A stretch of DNA of 64,000 nt from the NCBI GenBank assembly GCA_041398025.1, contig JAWKVM010000005.1, forward strand, positions 124,001-188,000, in the 5' to 3' direction. Position numbers and translations under genes: made by a program. Shown here in pieces: positions 26,493 through 35,318 of this stretch (within the stretch, counting starts at the first letter, position 1; each line of letters opens with the position of its first letter). The notes beneath the pieces are model-generated. The model was not told the origin of the DNA, ran no database searches, and saw only the letters and a list, made by a program, of their open reading frames with translations. This DNA comes from JANQPX01 sp041398025. GTDB taxonomy: Bacteria > Pseudomonadota > Alphaproteobacteria > Geminicoccales > Geminicoccaceae.

Positions 26493-28412
26493 TTAGCGCG
26501 CGACCAGCATGAACCCGTCGAAGAAGGCGGCGAGCTCGGCATGGGCGGTGAGCGGCAGGACATGGGCGACATACTGATCCGGCCGCACGATCACCAAACA
26601 GCCGCGGTCCCGATCGATGCCGCGCATCTCGAAAATGTCCTGGCCGCTTTTCAGGTCCGGGCAGAAGATCTTCTCGTAGTCACGAAGGCTGAAGCGACCT
26701 TTTTCAGGCAGGAGCAGGGCAGGCATGGCCTCGATCGCGAGCTCGCGATGTCCCTGCTGATAGACCGCGCGGACATCGATCACGCTGTCGATATCGGCCC
26801 TCTCGGGTGTGTATTTCATGACCGGTGACGTGGTCGCATTTGTCAGAAAGTCACAGAGCGTCTTCACGCCAGCATGGTCCGCGCCGGCAAACGCAAAAAG
26901 ACGCCAGCGCCCGTCCGCCTCGATGACATGACCGAGATGCATCGGCTTGGCATCGGCGAGGCGAATCACGGGTGCGGAATGAAAGCGCATGCCGATCGTG
27001 AAGCCAGTCGCAAGATGCTGGTGGACGGGCTCGGCAGTGATCGGCGACGGCGCGTAGCGGGTCTCGGTGCCCGCAGTGAAACGGCCCTGCTTGACGAAGT
27101 ACTTTCGAAACGCCTCGGGATCGACCCCGTCGCTGCCGGCGCCGTCAGCACCTTTCGGCGGATCGCTGAACATCTTCGCCCATTCGCGATCGAAGTCGAT
27201 CAACTCCTTGGCGATCGCCTGGCGCTCCGCCGAGTAGCCCTGCAGGAGGGCAGGCGCGCACTGCCCGCGCAGGACGGCGGCGAGCTTCCAGCCCAGATTG
27301 AAGCTGTCCTGCATGGACACGTTCATGCCCTGGCCGGCCTTCGGACTGTGGGTGTGGCAGGCATCGCCGGCTATGAACACGCGCGGCATGCGCGCTCCCG
27401 CGTCCCCCTGCGGCAGGTCGTCGAACCTGTCGCAAAGGCGCTGACCGATCTCGTAGACCGACCACCAGGCGACGTCCTTCACGTCGAGCGTATAGGGATG
27501 GAGGATGCGCCTTGCCGCAGCGATCACATGGTCGACGGTGAGCTTGCGGCTGGCGACCCGCTCGTTCGCGTTCAGCTTGTCCAGCTCCACATAGATGCGG
27601 ACCAGATAGCCGCCCTCGCGCGGGATGATCAGAAGATTGCCCTCGTTGGCCGACTGGATCGCCGCCTTCAGCCGGACATCCGGAAAGTCGGTGACCGCGA
27701 GCACGTCCATCACGCCCCAGGCCTGGTTCGCGGAATCGCCCCTGAGCGTCAGCCCGAGGGACCGGCGAACCGCGCTGCGCGCGCCGTCGCAGCCGACGAC
27801 GTAACGCGCCTTCACCGTCTCGATCTCCTTCCGACGCTCCGGGTGGTCGCGCTCCAGCCTGACCGTCACCGGGTGGGAGGGCGATGCCTCGTCGATCGCA
27901 AGATCGAGCATGCGCAGGCCATAGTCCGGCTGCAGCCGGCCTGGCGCGCGGCGCATCACCTCCAGATAGAAGTCATGCACGCGCGCCTGGTTCAGGATGA
28001 CATGCGGCTGTTCGGAGAGCCCGTCCTCGACATCCTGCACCCGACCGCTGCGCACGATCCGCCGTTGATCGGAGTCATCCGGCTTCCAGAAAACGGTCTC
28101 GTTGACCCCGTAGGCCTCTCTCGCCACGCGCTCGGCGAAGCCGAAGCCCTGGAACATCTCCATGGTGCGGCAGGCGATGCCGTCCGCCTGACCGAGCAGC
28201 AGCGGGCCAGCTTTCTGCTCGACGATACGCGTGTCGATGTCGGGAAAGGCGGCGAGCTGCGCCGCAAGCGTAAGGCCGGCCGGGCCGGAGCCGATGATCA
28301 GGACGTCGACCTCTTCCGGCAGGCACTCCGGCGATCGCGGGGCGAGACCATAGCCTGCAGGCTCGGACAGAGCCGGGTCGCCGGGTCTGAACCCGTTCAG
28401 ATGAAATTGCAT
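26493..28412 (-). CDS. FAD-dependent aromatic hydroxylase (3-hydroxybenzoate 4-monooxygenase / phenol hydroxylase type)
   Basis: A 639-residue class A flavoprotein monooxygenase with a C-terminal thioredoxin-like extension. The FAD site is VLIIGSGPAGLTLAAQLAAF; YVVGCDGARSAVRRSLG is the DG motif; RVFIAGDACHTHSPKAGQGM is the GD motif. Length and the QFHLNGFRPGDP start place it near 3-hydroxybenzoate 4-hydroxylase (MobA) and phenol 2-monooxygenase, which convert 3-hydroxybenzoate to protocatechuate or phenols to catechols with NADPH and O2. No ring-cleavage gene is adjacent; the nearest is the partial LigB-type gene at the right window edge. Confidence 0.82.
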   Translation of the reverse strand: MQFHLNGFRPGDPALSEPAGYGLAPRSPECLPEEVDVLIIGSGPAGLTLAAQLAAFPDIDTRIVEQKAGPLLLGQADGIACRTMEMFQGFGFAERVAREAYGVNETVFWKPDDSDQRRIVRSGRVQDVEDGLSEQPHVILNQARVHDFYLEVMRRAPGRLQPDYGLRMLDLAIDEASPSHPVTVRLERDHPERRKEIETVKARYVVGCDGARSAVRRSLGLTLRGDSANQAWGVMDVLAVTDFPDVRLKAAIQSANEGNLLIIPREGGYLVRIYVELDKLNANERVASRKLTVDHVIAAARRILHPYTLDVKDVAWWSVYEIGQRLCDRFDDLPQGDAGARMPRVFIAGDACHTHSPKAGQGMNVSMQDSFNLGWKLAAVLRGQCAPALLQGYSAERQAIAKELIDFDREWAKMFSDPPKGADGAGSDGVDPEAFRKYFVKQGRFTAGTETRYAPSPITAEPVHQHLATGFTIGMRFHSAPVIRLADAKPMHLGHVIEADGRWRLFAFAGADHAGVKTLCDFLTNATTSPVMKYTPERADIDSVIDVRAVYQQGHRELAIEAMPALLLPEKGRFSLRDYEKIFCPDLKSGQDIFEMRGIDRDRGCLVIVRPDQYVAHVLPLTAHAELAAFFDGFMLVAR

Positions 28413-28927
28413 GACCCACCCTTCCTGCGTGTTCCCGTTCGCGGCCCTGCCGTTCCCGCTGCCGCCATTTTAAACATGCAGCGACAGCAGGACCATCCGG
28501 GCCTGCTCATCAGGTGCTGCGGGCCAGGGACGGTTTCTCGCCACGCTTTTTCCTTGCATCGATCCAGGTCGGCCAGCGGTGCCGAAACACGATCCGCCGG
28601 CACGGGCAGCCCTGGACCTCGGTGCAATCCTTGCCTGGACGAGCCTGGCCATACGAAAATTTTTCGGTGTGCCATAAGAACTTTGTTAATTCACCCAAAT
28701 ACAGATGCTGGTGATTTTTAAGTAAAATTCTGATGAATTTCTTTCTCCAATCTTGTGGCGTTGATCGTGGCGGTCGCCGACAGTCCGCCATGCGCGATGC
28801 GCAAGCCTTGTGGCGGCTGCCATCGACATCATTCTCTTCATCATTGATTAAGGTGCCGTGGCTATGCTCTGAGCGGAGTCGGCTGAGCAAAGCCCGGCAG
28901 ATGCGAACGTAGGAGCCCGGACCCTGG
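28413..28927. other. Divergent intergenic region with an A+T-rich core
   Basis: About 515 bases between the hydroxylase gene (leftward) and the receiver gene (rightward). The segment 28650-28765 is much richer in A+T than the rest of the window and contains a perfect palindrome CGAAAATTTTTCG at 28654-28666. It probably holds the promoters and an operator of the hydroxylase gene. Open frames across it have no recognisable protein pattern. Confidence 0.5.
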
Positions 28928-29302
28928 ATGCGCGCCCTTCTCATCGACGATGACAGCGTTGATCGACAGCTGATTTGCAAGCTGCTCAAAAGCACGGGCC
29001 TGCCCGTGGACGTCACCGAAGCCGAAGACGCCATTGCAGCCTTGGATGCGATCTCGTCCGAGGACTTCGATTGCTTGCTGGTCGATCAGCGCATGCCCGG
29101 CATCATCGGCACCGAATTCATCCGCGCTTTTCGCGACATGAAGGGTGACGGCGCTCCTATCGTCGTGCTGAGCGGCGAAGACGCCAATTCGCTGACCGCT
29201 GAACAGGCGGTGGGGGCGGGCGGTGATTTCTTCCTGGCCAAGCAGGACATGACCGCTGGCAGGCTGAAGGCGGTGCTCTCCTGTTTCGAGCCGAAGTCAT
29301 AG
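28928..29302 (+). CDS. Single-domain response regulator
   Basis: A 124-residue stand-alone receiver. It has ALLIDDDSVDRQLI at the acidic pocket, phospho-acceptor Asp in FDCLLVDQRMPGIIG, Ser in IVVLSGEDA and Lys in DFFLAKQDMTAG. It has no output domain, so it should act by docking to another protein. No kinase is adjacent. It resembles the receiver of the hybrid at 15004-16161, so the kinases there are possible partners. Confidence 0.88.
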   Translation: MRALLIDDDSVDRQLICKLLKSTGLPVDVTEAEDAIAALDAISSEDFDCLLVDQRMPGIIGTEFIRAFRDMKGDGAPIVVLSGEDANSLTAEQAVGAGGDFFLAKQDMTAGRLKAVLSCFEPKS

Positions 29303-29491
29303 CTCCCGGATCGTCGGGGCACATGACCGCTGCCAGAGCTGGTGCGACCGCGCATTGAGGGCGCGCGCTCATCGGGAACGCGCCTCGCCCTGAGTTACGG
29401 AAGAACGAACATCGAGAAGGCGCGATCGTCGCCTCTGGTGAAAACCGTCTGGCAATGGCAGCTTGGCCGGACTGACCGGAGGACAGCCGAC

Positions 29492-30202
29492 ATGACCGTG
29501 ACGATCCATCGTGTGCCCGACGACATCCTGACCCCTGAGGAGATCGAGCCCTGGCGCGTCGTCTCCGTGGCGGTCGCGGTCGATCTCATCCCGGAGGAAC
29601 AGCTCGACATCGGCATCCGGCCGATCAATCCGCCGGGTCGGCAGCCAAAGCTGTTCGGCCGCGCGGTCACTGCACAATGCGTGCCGCCGGACTTCGGCGC
29701 AGTGCTCCACGCTCTCGATCGGATCGCGAAGGGCGACGTCCTGGTGATCGCCGCAGACGGCAAGGACGAGGCGGCAATGATCGGCGAAATCTTGGGCGGG
29801 CATCTTAGAAATCTGGGCGGCGCCGGACTGATCTGTGACGGCGCCATTCGGGACGTCGCGACGCTCGCCGGGTGGGATGATGTCTCGGTCTTCACCCGCG
29901 CCGTCAACCCGCGCGGTCCGACCGGAGCCGACCAGGGAGCCGTCAATCTGCCCGTCGAGATCTCCGGCCGCCTGGTCAGCCCGGGTGATCTGATCATCGG
30001 GGACGACGACGGGCTGGTGGCCCTGTCTCCATCGAGCGTGCGCTCGCGGCTCGCCGATGCCGAAGCCAGGCTCGGCGTCGAGGCGTCATGGGTGAAGGCG
30101 CTGGCGAGCGGTCAGTCGATGGCCGAGACTTTCGGTCTTCCACGAGCCGAGGTGATCGCGTCGTCGCGCGTCGGCCCGCTCGCTGACGTCAGGGGCGACT
30201 AG
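29492..30202 (+). CDS. RraA-family protein (possible 2-oxoacid aldolase)
   Basis: A 236-residue member of the RraA / HMG-CHA aldolase family. The family includes the RNase E inhibitor RraA and class II aldolases that split 4-hydroxy-4-methyl-2-oxoglutarate or 4-carboxy-4-hydroxy-2-oxoadipate into pyruvate and oxaloacetate. The active-site block GEILGGHLRNLGGAGLICDG followed by AIRD carries the Gly/Asp and Arg-x-Asp residues. ATG 29492 removes an unlikely 50-residue extension. The 3' end overlaps the convergent Rieske gene by 4 bases. An aldolase role would fit the hydroxylase nearby but is not proven. Confidence 0.8.
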   Translation: MTVTIHRVPDDILTPEEIEPWRVVSVAVAVDLIPEEQLDIGIRPINPPGRQPKLFGRAVTAQCVPPDFGAVLHALDRIAKGDVLVIAADGKDEAAMIGEILGGHLRNLGGAGLICDGAIRDVATLAGWDDVSVFTRAVNPRGPTGADQGAVNLPVEISGRLVSPGDLIIGDDDGLVALSPSSVRSRLADAEARLGVEASWVKALASGQSMAETFGLPRAEVIASSRVGPLADVRGD

Positions 30203-30513
30203 CCCAGTTCGATGAACACGCGTCCGCCTTCGACCTTCACCGGGTAGGTCTTGAGATCGACGCAGACCGGCGCTCCTTTGGCCTCGCCGGTCATGTAGTC
30301 GAAGCGGCCGTTGTGCTTCGGGCATTCGATGATCTCATCCATCACCAGCCCGTCGGCGAGGTGCACCTGCTCGTGGGTGCAAAGCCCGTCGGTCGCGAAA
30401 TACGCGTTGTCGGACGAGCGGTAGATCGCAAACGTCCTGCCGTCGTGATCGAAGCGGATCACGTCCTCCTCGTCGATGTCATCCGCAGCACAGGCCTCGA
30501 CCCAGTTGCTCAT
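30199..30513 (-). CDS. mocE: Rieske-type [2Fe-2S] ferredoxin (MocE-like)
   Basis: A 104-residue Rieske ferredoxin with cluster ligands in DGLCTHEQVHLADG (C-x-H) and IIECPKHNGRFDY (C-x-x-H). It carries electrons to an oxygenase, most likely the MocD-type enzyme encoded 16 bases upstream. The start MSNWVEACAADDI matches the family, so ATG 30513 is used. A paralogue at 38386-38694 shares most residues, including the unusual EDVIRFDHDGR and CVDLKTYPVKVE segments. Confidence 0.88.
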   Translation of the reverse strand: MSNWVEACAADDIDEEDVIRFDHDGRTFAIYRSSDNAYFATDGLCTHEQVHLADGLVMDEIIECPKHNGRFDYMTGEAKGAPVCVDLKTYPVKVEGGRVFIELG

Positions 30514-30529
30514 TGTTCCGCGCCTTCTC

Positions 30530-31606
30530 CTATTCGGCCGGCACCGCGAGCGGCGCTGACACCGTCGGGCCAATGTTCGATGGCAGGCGTCGACGCACGA
30601 AGTGGGTGGGATCGCCGAGCTGCCTGAGGATCGCCGGGACGATCTCCTTGTAGGCCGCCCAGATGCCCGGATAAGGCGGCGGGCAGTCCGCCTTCATGTC
30701 CGCGTGCAGGTCTGGCAGGCGGTAGTAGGGCACCATGGGGAACATATGATGCTCCACATGGTAGTTCATGTTCCAGTAGATGAAGCGGCTGAACGGGTTC
30801 ATGTAGACTGTGCGGCAGTTCAGCCTGTGGTCGAGCACGTCCTCGGCGAGCCCTGCGTGCTGGGTGAGGCCGCACCAGAGATGGTGCCAGGCGCCGTACA
30901 TCCTGGGCAGGCCAATCAGCATGGCGGGCAGGATCGAGCCCAAGGCAAAGCAGGCGATCAGGGTCAGGGCGAAGATCGCGGTCCACACCCGGGCGACCCG
31001 GTAGACCTTCCAGCGCTCCGTCTCCGGCACGTAGTCCTTCTCATCGGCGGAAAGCTGTCCGGCCGCATGTTTCAGCATGGTCCAGATGCCGAGAGGGAAG
31101 TCCACCAGGCCGACGAAGTTCAACAGGATTTTCGCGAGGCGCGGCGGACGCATGGCGACGATCTCGGGATCGCGGCCGACGATGATGGTGTCGGTGTGGT
31201 GGCGCGTGTGGCTCCAGCGCCAGGTCACCGGATTGCGCAGCATCATGAAGCTGCCGATCTGGTAGATGACCTCGTTCTTCCACGGAGTCTTGAACGCGGT
31301 GCCATGGCCGCATTCGTGCCAGCGGCTGTCTCCGCCCGAGCCGTAGAGCACGCCATAGGCGGCGAAGAAGGGAACGCACCACCAGGTTCCCCACGTGGCC
31401 GCGCCGAGTCCGCCGAGAAGTACGAGAAGACCCAGCCAGAGCAGGCTGTCACGCGTCGCAGGACCATCGTCCCGCTTCATCAGCTCCTTCATGCGCTTTC
31501 TCGGAATCGGCGTCCGATACCAGTCGGCGCCGGCAAGGCCAGCCTCGACAGCATGGGCGTTTTCAGGGCCGGTCAAGCTGTAATCACGGGACTGCACACT
31601 GCTCAT
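30530..31606 (-). CDS. mocD: Fatty-acid-desaturase-type di-iron oxygenase (MocD-like)
   Basis: A 358-residue membrane di-iron enzyme with the three histidine boxes HECGH, HTRHH and HVEHH, and hydrophobic segments around residues 55-90 and 210-240. It is closest in pattern to MocD, the oxygenase that with ferredoxin MocE and reductase MocF removes the O-methyl group of the rhizopine 3-O-methyl-scyllo-inosamine. It is followed 16 bases later by the MocE-like ferredoxin. The reductase needed is probably that at 38698-39891. The start at 31606 gives MSSVQSRDYSLTGPEN, typical of the family. Confidence 0.85.
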   Translation of the reverse strand: MSSVQSRDYSLTGPENAHAVEAGLAGADWYRTPIPRKRMKELMKRDDGPATRDSLLWLGLLVLLGGLGAATWGTWWCVPFFAAYGVLYGSGGDSRWHECGHGTAFKTPWKNEVIYQIGSFMMLRNPVTWRWSHTRHHTDTIIVGRDPEIVAMRPPRLAKILLNFVGLVDFPLGIWTMLKHAAGQLSADEKDYVPETERWKVYRVARVWTAIFALTLIACFALGSILPAMLIGLPRMYGAWHHLWCGLTQHAGLAEDVLDHRLNCRTVYMNPFSRFIYWNMNYHVEHHMFPMVPYYRLPDLHADMKADCPPPYPGIWAAYKEIVPAILRQLGDPTHFVRRRLPSNIGPTVSAPLAVPAE

Positions 31607-31873
31607 GGCACGCTCCCATCGTCTCGAGACGGTCGATCAGGCGGCAACAGCAGGAACGCCTGAGCCCTGCCGTCGACTGGCGGCGGACGTCCTGGAGGCC
31701 GAAGGCCCGCCGCACGCACGACCGGCTCGTTTCCCCCCTTCCTGAAAAGATAGGGCGCTATCCGGCATGATCTCAAGCGGCGCCCGACGGTTTCTTTGAC
31801 GTGGTCACCCATGTCACAGGCGTGGAGGCAGGTCTCGATGAGCAGGCAGGCGCCGCTTGAGCGGCGTCGGGCC

Positions 31874-32902
31874 TCAGAGATTTTCTGCCGTGTGGATGTC
31901 GAAGGGCAGCAGCACGGTCTGACCGGCCATGGCGTCGCCTGCGGATCGCGCCTGAACCATCGCCGCGATGGTCTTGGCCGCAAGCCGCTGCAGCGGGTGG
32001 GAGATCACCAAGGTCAGTGTGCCGTCCATGAGGGCTGCCTTGGTGGTCTCCATCAGCTCATAGCCGATGCTGACGAGCTGGCTCACGCGACCGCTCTCCC
32101 TCAGCGCCGCGAGCGTGCCGGTGATGCCGCCGCCGGAAATGAACAGGCCCCGCAGGTCCTGGTGATCGGCCAGGAGCTTTTCGGTCATCTCGCGGGCGAT
32201 AGCCGCGGACTCGAAGGTGGAAAGCGGCTCCAGCAGCGCGAAGCCCGCGCCAAACTCGCGAAAATAGGAGCGAAAGCCGCTCTCGTTCAGCTCCTGGCAG
32301 CGATAGCGATGATTGCCCACCAGGATGCCGATCTTGCCGGGCATCCTGCACATCCTGTCGAAGGCCCAGGCCGCGGTGCGTCCGACCTTCCAGTTGTCGA
32401 GGCCGACAAAGCCGATCTTGCCGCGCGCCGAGAGCGGCGAGATCAGGCTGAAGACCGGGACGCCCCGCGCCAGCAGATCATCGATCGCCTCGGTCACCAG
32501 CGGATGCTCGGCGGCGACCACGGCGAGGCCGTCCGAAGCCGCGCCGAGCTTCGCGATGCGCGCCGCGACATGGTCCGGGGAGAGATCCTCGATAAAGGAC
32601 AGCCTCACCCGGACATCGGCATCGAGGACGCCGGCCGCTGCCTGGTCGAGCGCACGGGCGAGGGCCTGGTAGAAGCGGCGATTGCGCTGCAGCAGGATGA
32701 CCGCGAATTCGTAGCGCCGCGTCGTCACGGTCATGCGCTGCTGGATGGCGCCGAGCCCGTAGAAACCGATCGTCTCGGCGGCGGCCAGCACCCGCTGGAT
32801 GGTGGCTTCGCGCACCTTGCCGCGTCCGCCGATGACGCGATTGACCGTCGAGACGGACACGTCGGCGGCTTCGGCAAGATCCCGGATCGTCGGACGTCCC
32901 AT
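31874..32902 (-). CDS. LacI-family transcriptional regulator
   Basis: A 342-residue LacI/GalR regulator. The N-terminal helix-turn-helix is RPTIRDLAEAADVSVSTVNR with hinge VREATIQRVLAAAETIGF. A periplasmic-binding-protein-like ligand domain follows and lacks a signal peptide. It lies between the mocDE pair and the long rightward inositol operon and diverges from the latter, so it probably controls both in response to an inositol derivative. A 9-base inverted repeat in the divergent promoter region is a likely operator. Confidence 0.9.
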   Translation of the reverse strand: MGRPTIRDLAEAADVSVSTVNRVIGGRGKVREATIQRVLAAAETIGFYGLGAIQQRMTVTTRRYEFAVILLQRNRRFYQALARALDQAAAGVLDADVRVRLSFIEDLSPDHVAARIAKLGAASDGLAVVAAEHPLVTEAIDDLLARGVPVFSLISPLSARGKIGFVGLDNWKVGRTAAWAFDRMCRMPGKIGILVGNHRYRCQELNESGFRSYFREFGAGFALLEPLSTFESAAIAREMTEKLLADHQDLRGLFISGGGITGTLAALRESGRVSQLVSIGYELMETTKAALMDGTLTLVISHPLQRLAAKTIAAMVQARSAGDAMAGQTVLLPFDIHTAENL

Positions 32903-32939
32903 GGCGCCAATCCTGTTTCATTTTATATCATTTCAGCGT

Positions 32940-32970
32940 CCATTTCGTGGCATCATTTGAGACGAAATGG
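32940..32970. promoter_or_regulatory. Inverted repeat, likely LacI-family operator
   Basis: CCATTTCGT (32940-32948) and ACGAAATGG (32962-32970) are perfect 9-base arms separated by 13 bases. The repeat lies 38 bases upstream of the regulator start and 120 bases upstream of the first hydroxylase gene, in an A+T-rich patch (from 32914) that also contains repeated TTTCATTT-like words. The binding role is inferred from position and symmetry. Confidence 0.55.
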
Positions 32971-33089
32971 TGGCTGACGGTACGATGCCGCTTGATCTTC
33001 AGCGGATCAAGCCTGTTATCTTCGGGTGAAGAACGAGGGCTGCGCAATCAACGTCGAGCCGAGAAGGCCGAGCGCAGAGGGAGGCTGCC

Positions 33090-34118
33090 ATGAATGACAT
33101 GCTTTATGGTGTCCGCGACAAGCGCGGCGATTGGAAGCCGAACGCGCCGGCCGAGATCGCCCCCTTCTGGCGTCGTCCGCTCGACCTCAAGGCGATCGGC
33201 CACTGGTTCGTCGAGTATCTCTGGCCGTGGAACGCATTTCACATGGCGACGGCGCTGCTCTACTGGGCGTTCGTCATCCCCGATGTTCAGACCCTGCAGA
33301 CCCTGTCTTGGGGCTGGGCGCTCTGGCTCTTTGCGGTAAACGGCCTCGGCATCTTCCTGATGTATGGCGCGGTCGAGTTCTTCTACTACATCAAGCGGAA
33401 GCAGGGCACGCGCTTCAAGTTCAATCATAAATTCCCGGCCGAGCACCCCTCGGATGTGTTCTGGTTCAAGAGCCAGAACCTCGACAATTTCCTCCGCACC
33501 TATCTGGTCTCGATTCCGCTCTGGACCCTTTCTGAGGTGCTGGCGCTCTGGGCCTTCGCCAATAGCTGGGGCAACTGGGTGAGCTTCGAGCAGCACTGGC
33601 TCTGGCTCTCGGCCCTGGTGCTGCTGGTCCCCGCCATTCACGAGGTGCACTTCTTCTTCATCCATCGCCTGATCCACACCCCCTTCCTCTACAAGTGGGT
33701 GCATTCGGTGCACCACAACTCGATCAATCCGAGCCCGTGGTCATCGCTGTCCATGCATCCGGTGGAATCAGCCCTCTATTTCGCCGAGATCTTCTGGCAC
33801 ATCCTGATCCCGTCCAACCCGATCGTCGCGCTCTTCCAGCTGCACGGCACGGGCTTCGGCGCGATCAACGGCCATATCGGCTTCGACAAGCTTGAGCTTC
33901 AGGACGAGAAGGCGCTCGATAGCCACGCCTTCGTCCACTATCTCCACCACAAATATTTCGAGGTGAACTACGGCGCCGACGGACTCGTGCCGCTCGATAA
34001 GTGGTTCGGCACCTGGCATGACGGCACGCCCGAAGGCGATCGCCTCATGAAGGAGCGGTTCAGGAGGAAGAAAGAGCGCGCCAACGCAAAAAAAGCGCAA
34101 ACGGTCTCGGCGGCCTGA
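33090..34118 (+). CDS. Sterol-desaturase/fatty-acid-hydroxylase family di-iron protein, copy 1
   Basis: A 342-residue membrane di-iron hydroxylase. The histidine clusters are HEVHFFFIHRLIH, HSVHHNS and HYLHHKYFE, with HP in SMHPVES. Hydrophobic segments are at about residues 45-65, 75-105, 140-160 and 170-190. The family inserts oxygen into unactivated C-H bonds. It starts the inositol operon and is followed 10 bases later by a close paralogue (34129-35151). Both begin with LYG-RDKRGDW and end in a Lys/Arg-rich tail. A substrate within an inositol operon is unexpected; oxidative removal of a methyl group or ring oxidation is possible. Confidence 0.85.
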   Translation: MNDMLYGVRDKRGDWKPNAPAEIAPFWRRPLDLKAIGHWFVEYLWPWNAFHMATALLYWAFVIPDVQTLQTLSWGWALWLFAVNGLGIFLMYGAVEFFYYIKRKQGTRFKFNHKFPAEHPSDVFWFKSQNLDNFLRTYLVSIPLWTLSEVLALWAFANSWGNWVSFEQHWLWLSALVLLVPAIHEVHFFFIHRLIHTPFLYKWVHSVHHNSINPSPWSSLSMHPVESALYFAEIFWHILIPSNPIVALFQLHGTGFGAINGHIGFDKLELQDEKALDSHAFVHYLHHKYFEVNYGADGLVPLDKWFGTWHDGTPEGDRLMKERFRRKKERANAKKAQTVSAA

Positions 34119-34128
34119 GGGCGAGACG

Positions 34129-35151
34129 ATGGACGACACGCTCTACGGTTCGCGCGACAAACGGGGCGACTGGCGGCCGAACGAGGCGCTGCAGGTGGGC
34201 CCGCTTCTCGACTTCCCCTGGAACCCGCTCCGCGTCCTCAAATGGCTGCCCGGCTACTTCCTGCCCTGGAACGTGATGTTCATGGCGCTGGGTGCGGTGC
34301 TCTGGTTCTGGCTGACACCCGCGCGCGAGACCATGCAGACGCTGGCGCCGGGCTGGGTGCTCTACATCTTCGGGCGCAACTCTTTGATCATCCTCTTGCT
34401 CTATGGCGCCCTCGAGCTCTGGCTCTATGTGCGCCGCAGGCAGGGCAACCACTTCAAATACAACAGGAAATTCCCGGCGGATCATCCTTCATCGGTCTTC
34501 TGGTTCAAGAGCCAGAACATCGACAACGCGATTCGCACCTTCGGCTCCGGCCTGCCCATCTGGAGCGCCTACGAGGTCGGCATGCTCTGGGCCTGGGCCA
34601 ACGACATCGGGCCGTGGACGACCTTCGGCGACAACCCGGTCTGGCTGATCGCCTTCATGCTGATGATCCCGCTGATCCACGAGCTGCATTTCTTCTGCAT
34701 CCACCGGCTGATCCACGTGCCGATCCTCTACAAGTGGGTGCATTCGGTGCATCACAATTCGATCAACCCATCGCCCTGGTCGTCGCTTTCGATGCATCCG
34801 GTCGAGCATCTGCTTTACTGGTCGGACATTCTCCTGCACCTGATCCTGCCTTCGCACCCGCTCCTGGTGCTCTACCACCTGAACGTCACGGGCACGGGCG
34901 CGGTGATCGGCCATGTCGGCTTCGACAAGGTCGAGACTGGCGACGAGGGCGCCATCGATACCCATGCCTATGCCCACTATCTCCACCACAAATATTTCGA
35001 GGTGAACTACGCCGACGGCACGCTGCCGCTCGATAAATGGTTCGGCACCTGGCACGACGGCACCAGAGACGGTGACAAGCGGATGCAGGCGCGCTTCCGC
35101 AGGAAGAAAGAACGCATGAACAAGAAGACGAGCGCTGCGCCGACGGCCTAG
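34129..35151 (+). CDS. Sterol-desaturase/fatty-acid-hydroxylase family di-iron protein, copy 2
   Basis: A 340-residue paralogue of the preceding gene, alike over nearly the full length (for example YKWVHSVHHNSINPSPWSSL is identical). The histidine clusters HELHFFCIHRLIH, HSVHH and HYLHHKYFE are intact, so both copies should be active. Differences concentrate in the N-terminal 120 residues and around the first membrane spans, which suggests different substrates or a heteromeric enzyme. It lies 167 bases before the ABC binding-protein gene. Confidence 0.85.
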   Translation: MDDTLYGSRDKRGDWRPNEALQVGPLLDFPWNPLRVLKWLPGYFLPWNVMFMALGAVLWFWLTPARETMQTLAPGWVLYIFGRNSLIILLLYGALELWLYVRRRQGNHFKYNRKFPADHPSSVFWFKSQNIDNAIRTFGSGLPIWSAYEVGMLWAWANDIGPWTTFGDNPVWLIAFMLMIPLIHELHFFCIHRLIHVPILYKWVHSVHHNSINPSPWSSLSMHPVEHLLYWSDILLHLILPSHPLLVLYHLNVTGTGAVIGHVGFDKVETGDEGAIDTHAYAHYLHHKYFEVNYADGTLPLDKWFGTWHDGTRDGDKRMQARFRRKKERMNKKTSAAPTA

Positions 35152-35318
35152 CGGCTCGACAAGACGTTCGCTCCCGGTGTCGGCCGAAGGCTGGGGCCAG
35201 GCCGTCACCGGGGCGACATTCGGGGAGGCGAGAGCCATGCATTCAAGGGGCTCGCGCGTCCGCTCACGCAAACGCTGATCAACCTTGTCAGCACATAAGC
35301 AAGATGAAGGAGCACGAC

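Noticed and set aside
28928..29302. PhyR, the missing partner of the NepR-like protein
   Set aside because: It is a lone 124-residue receiver; PhyR needs an N-terminal sigma-like domain as well.
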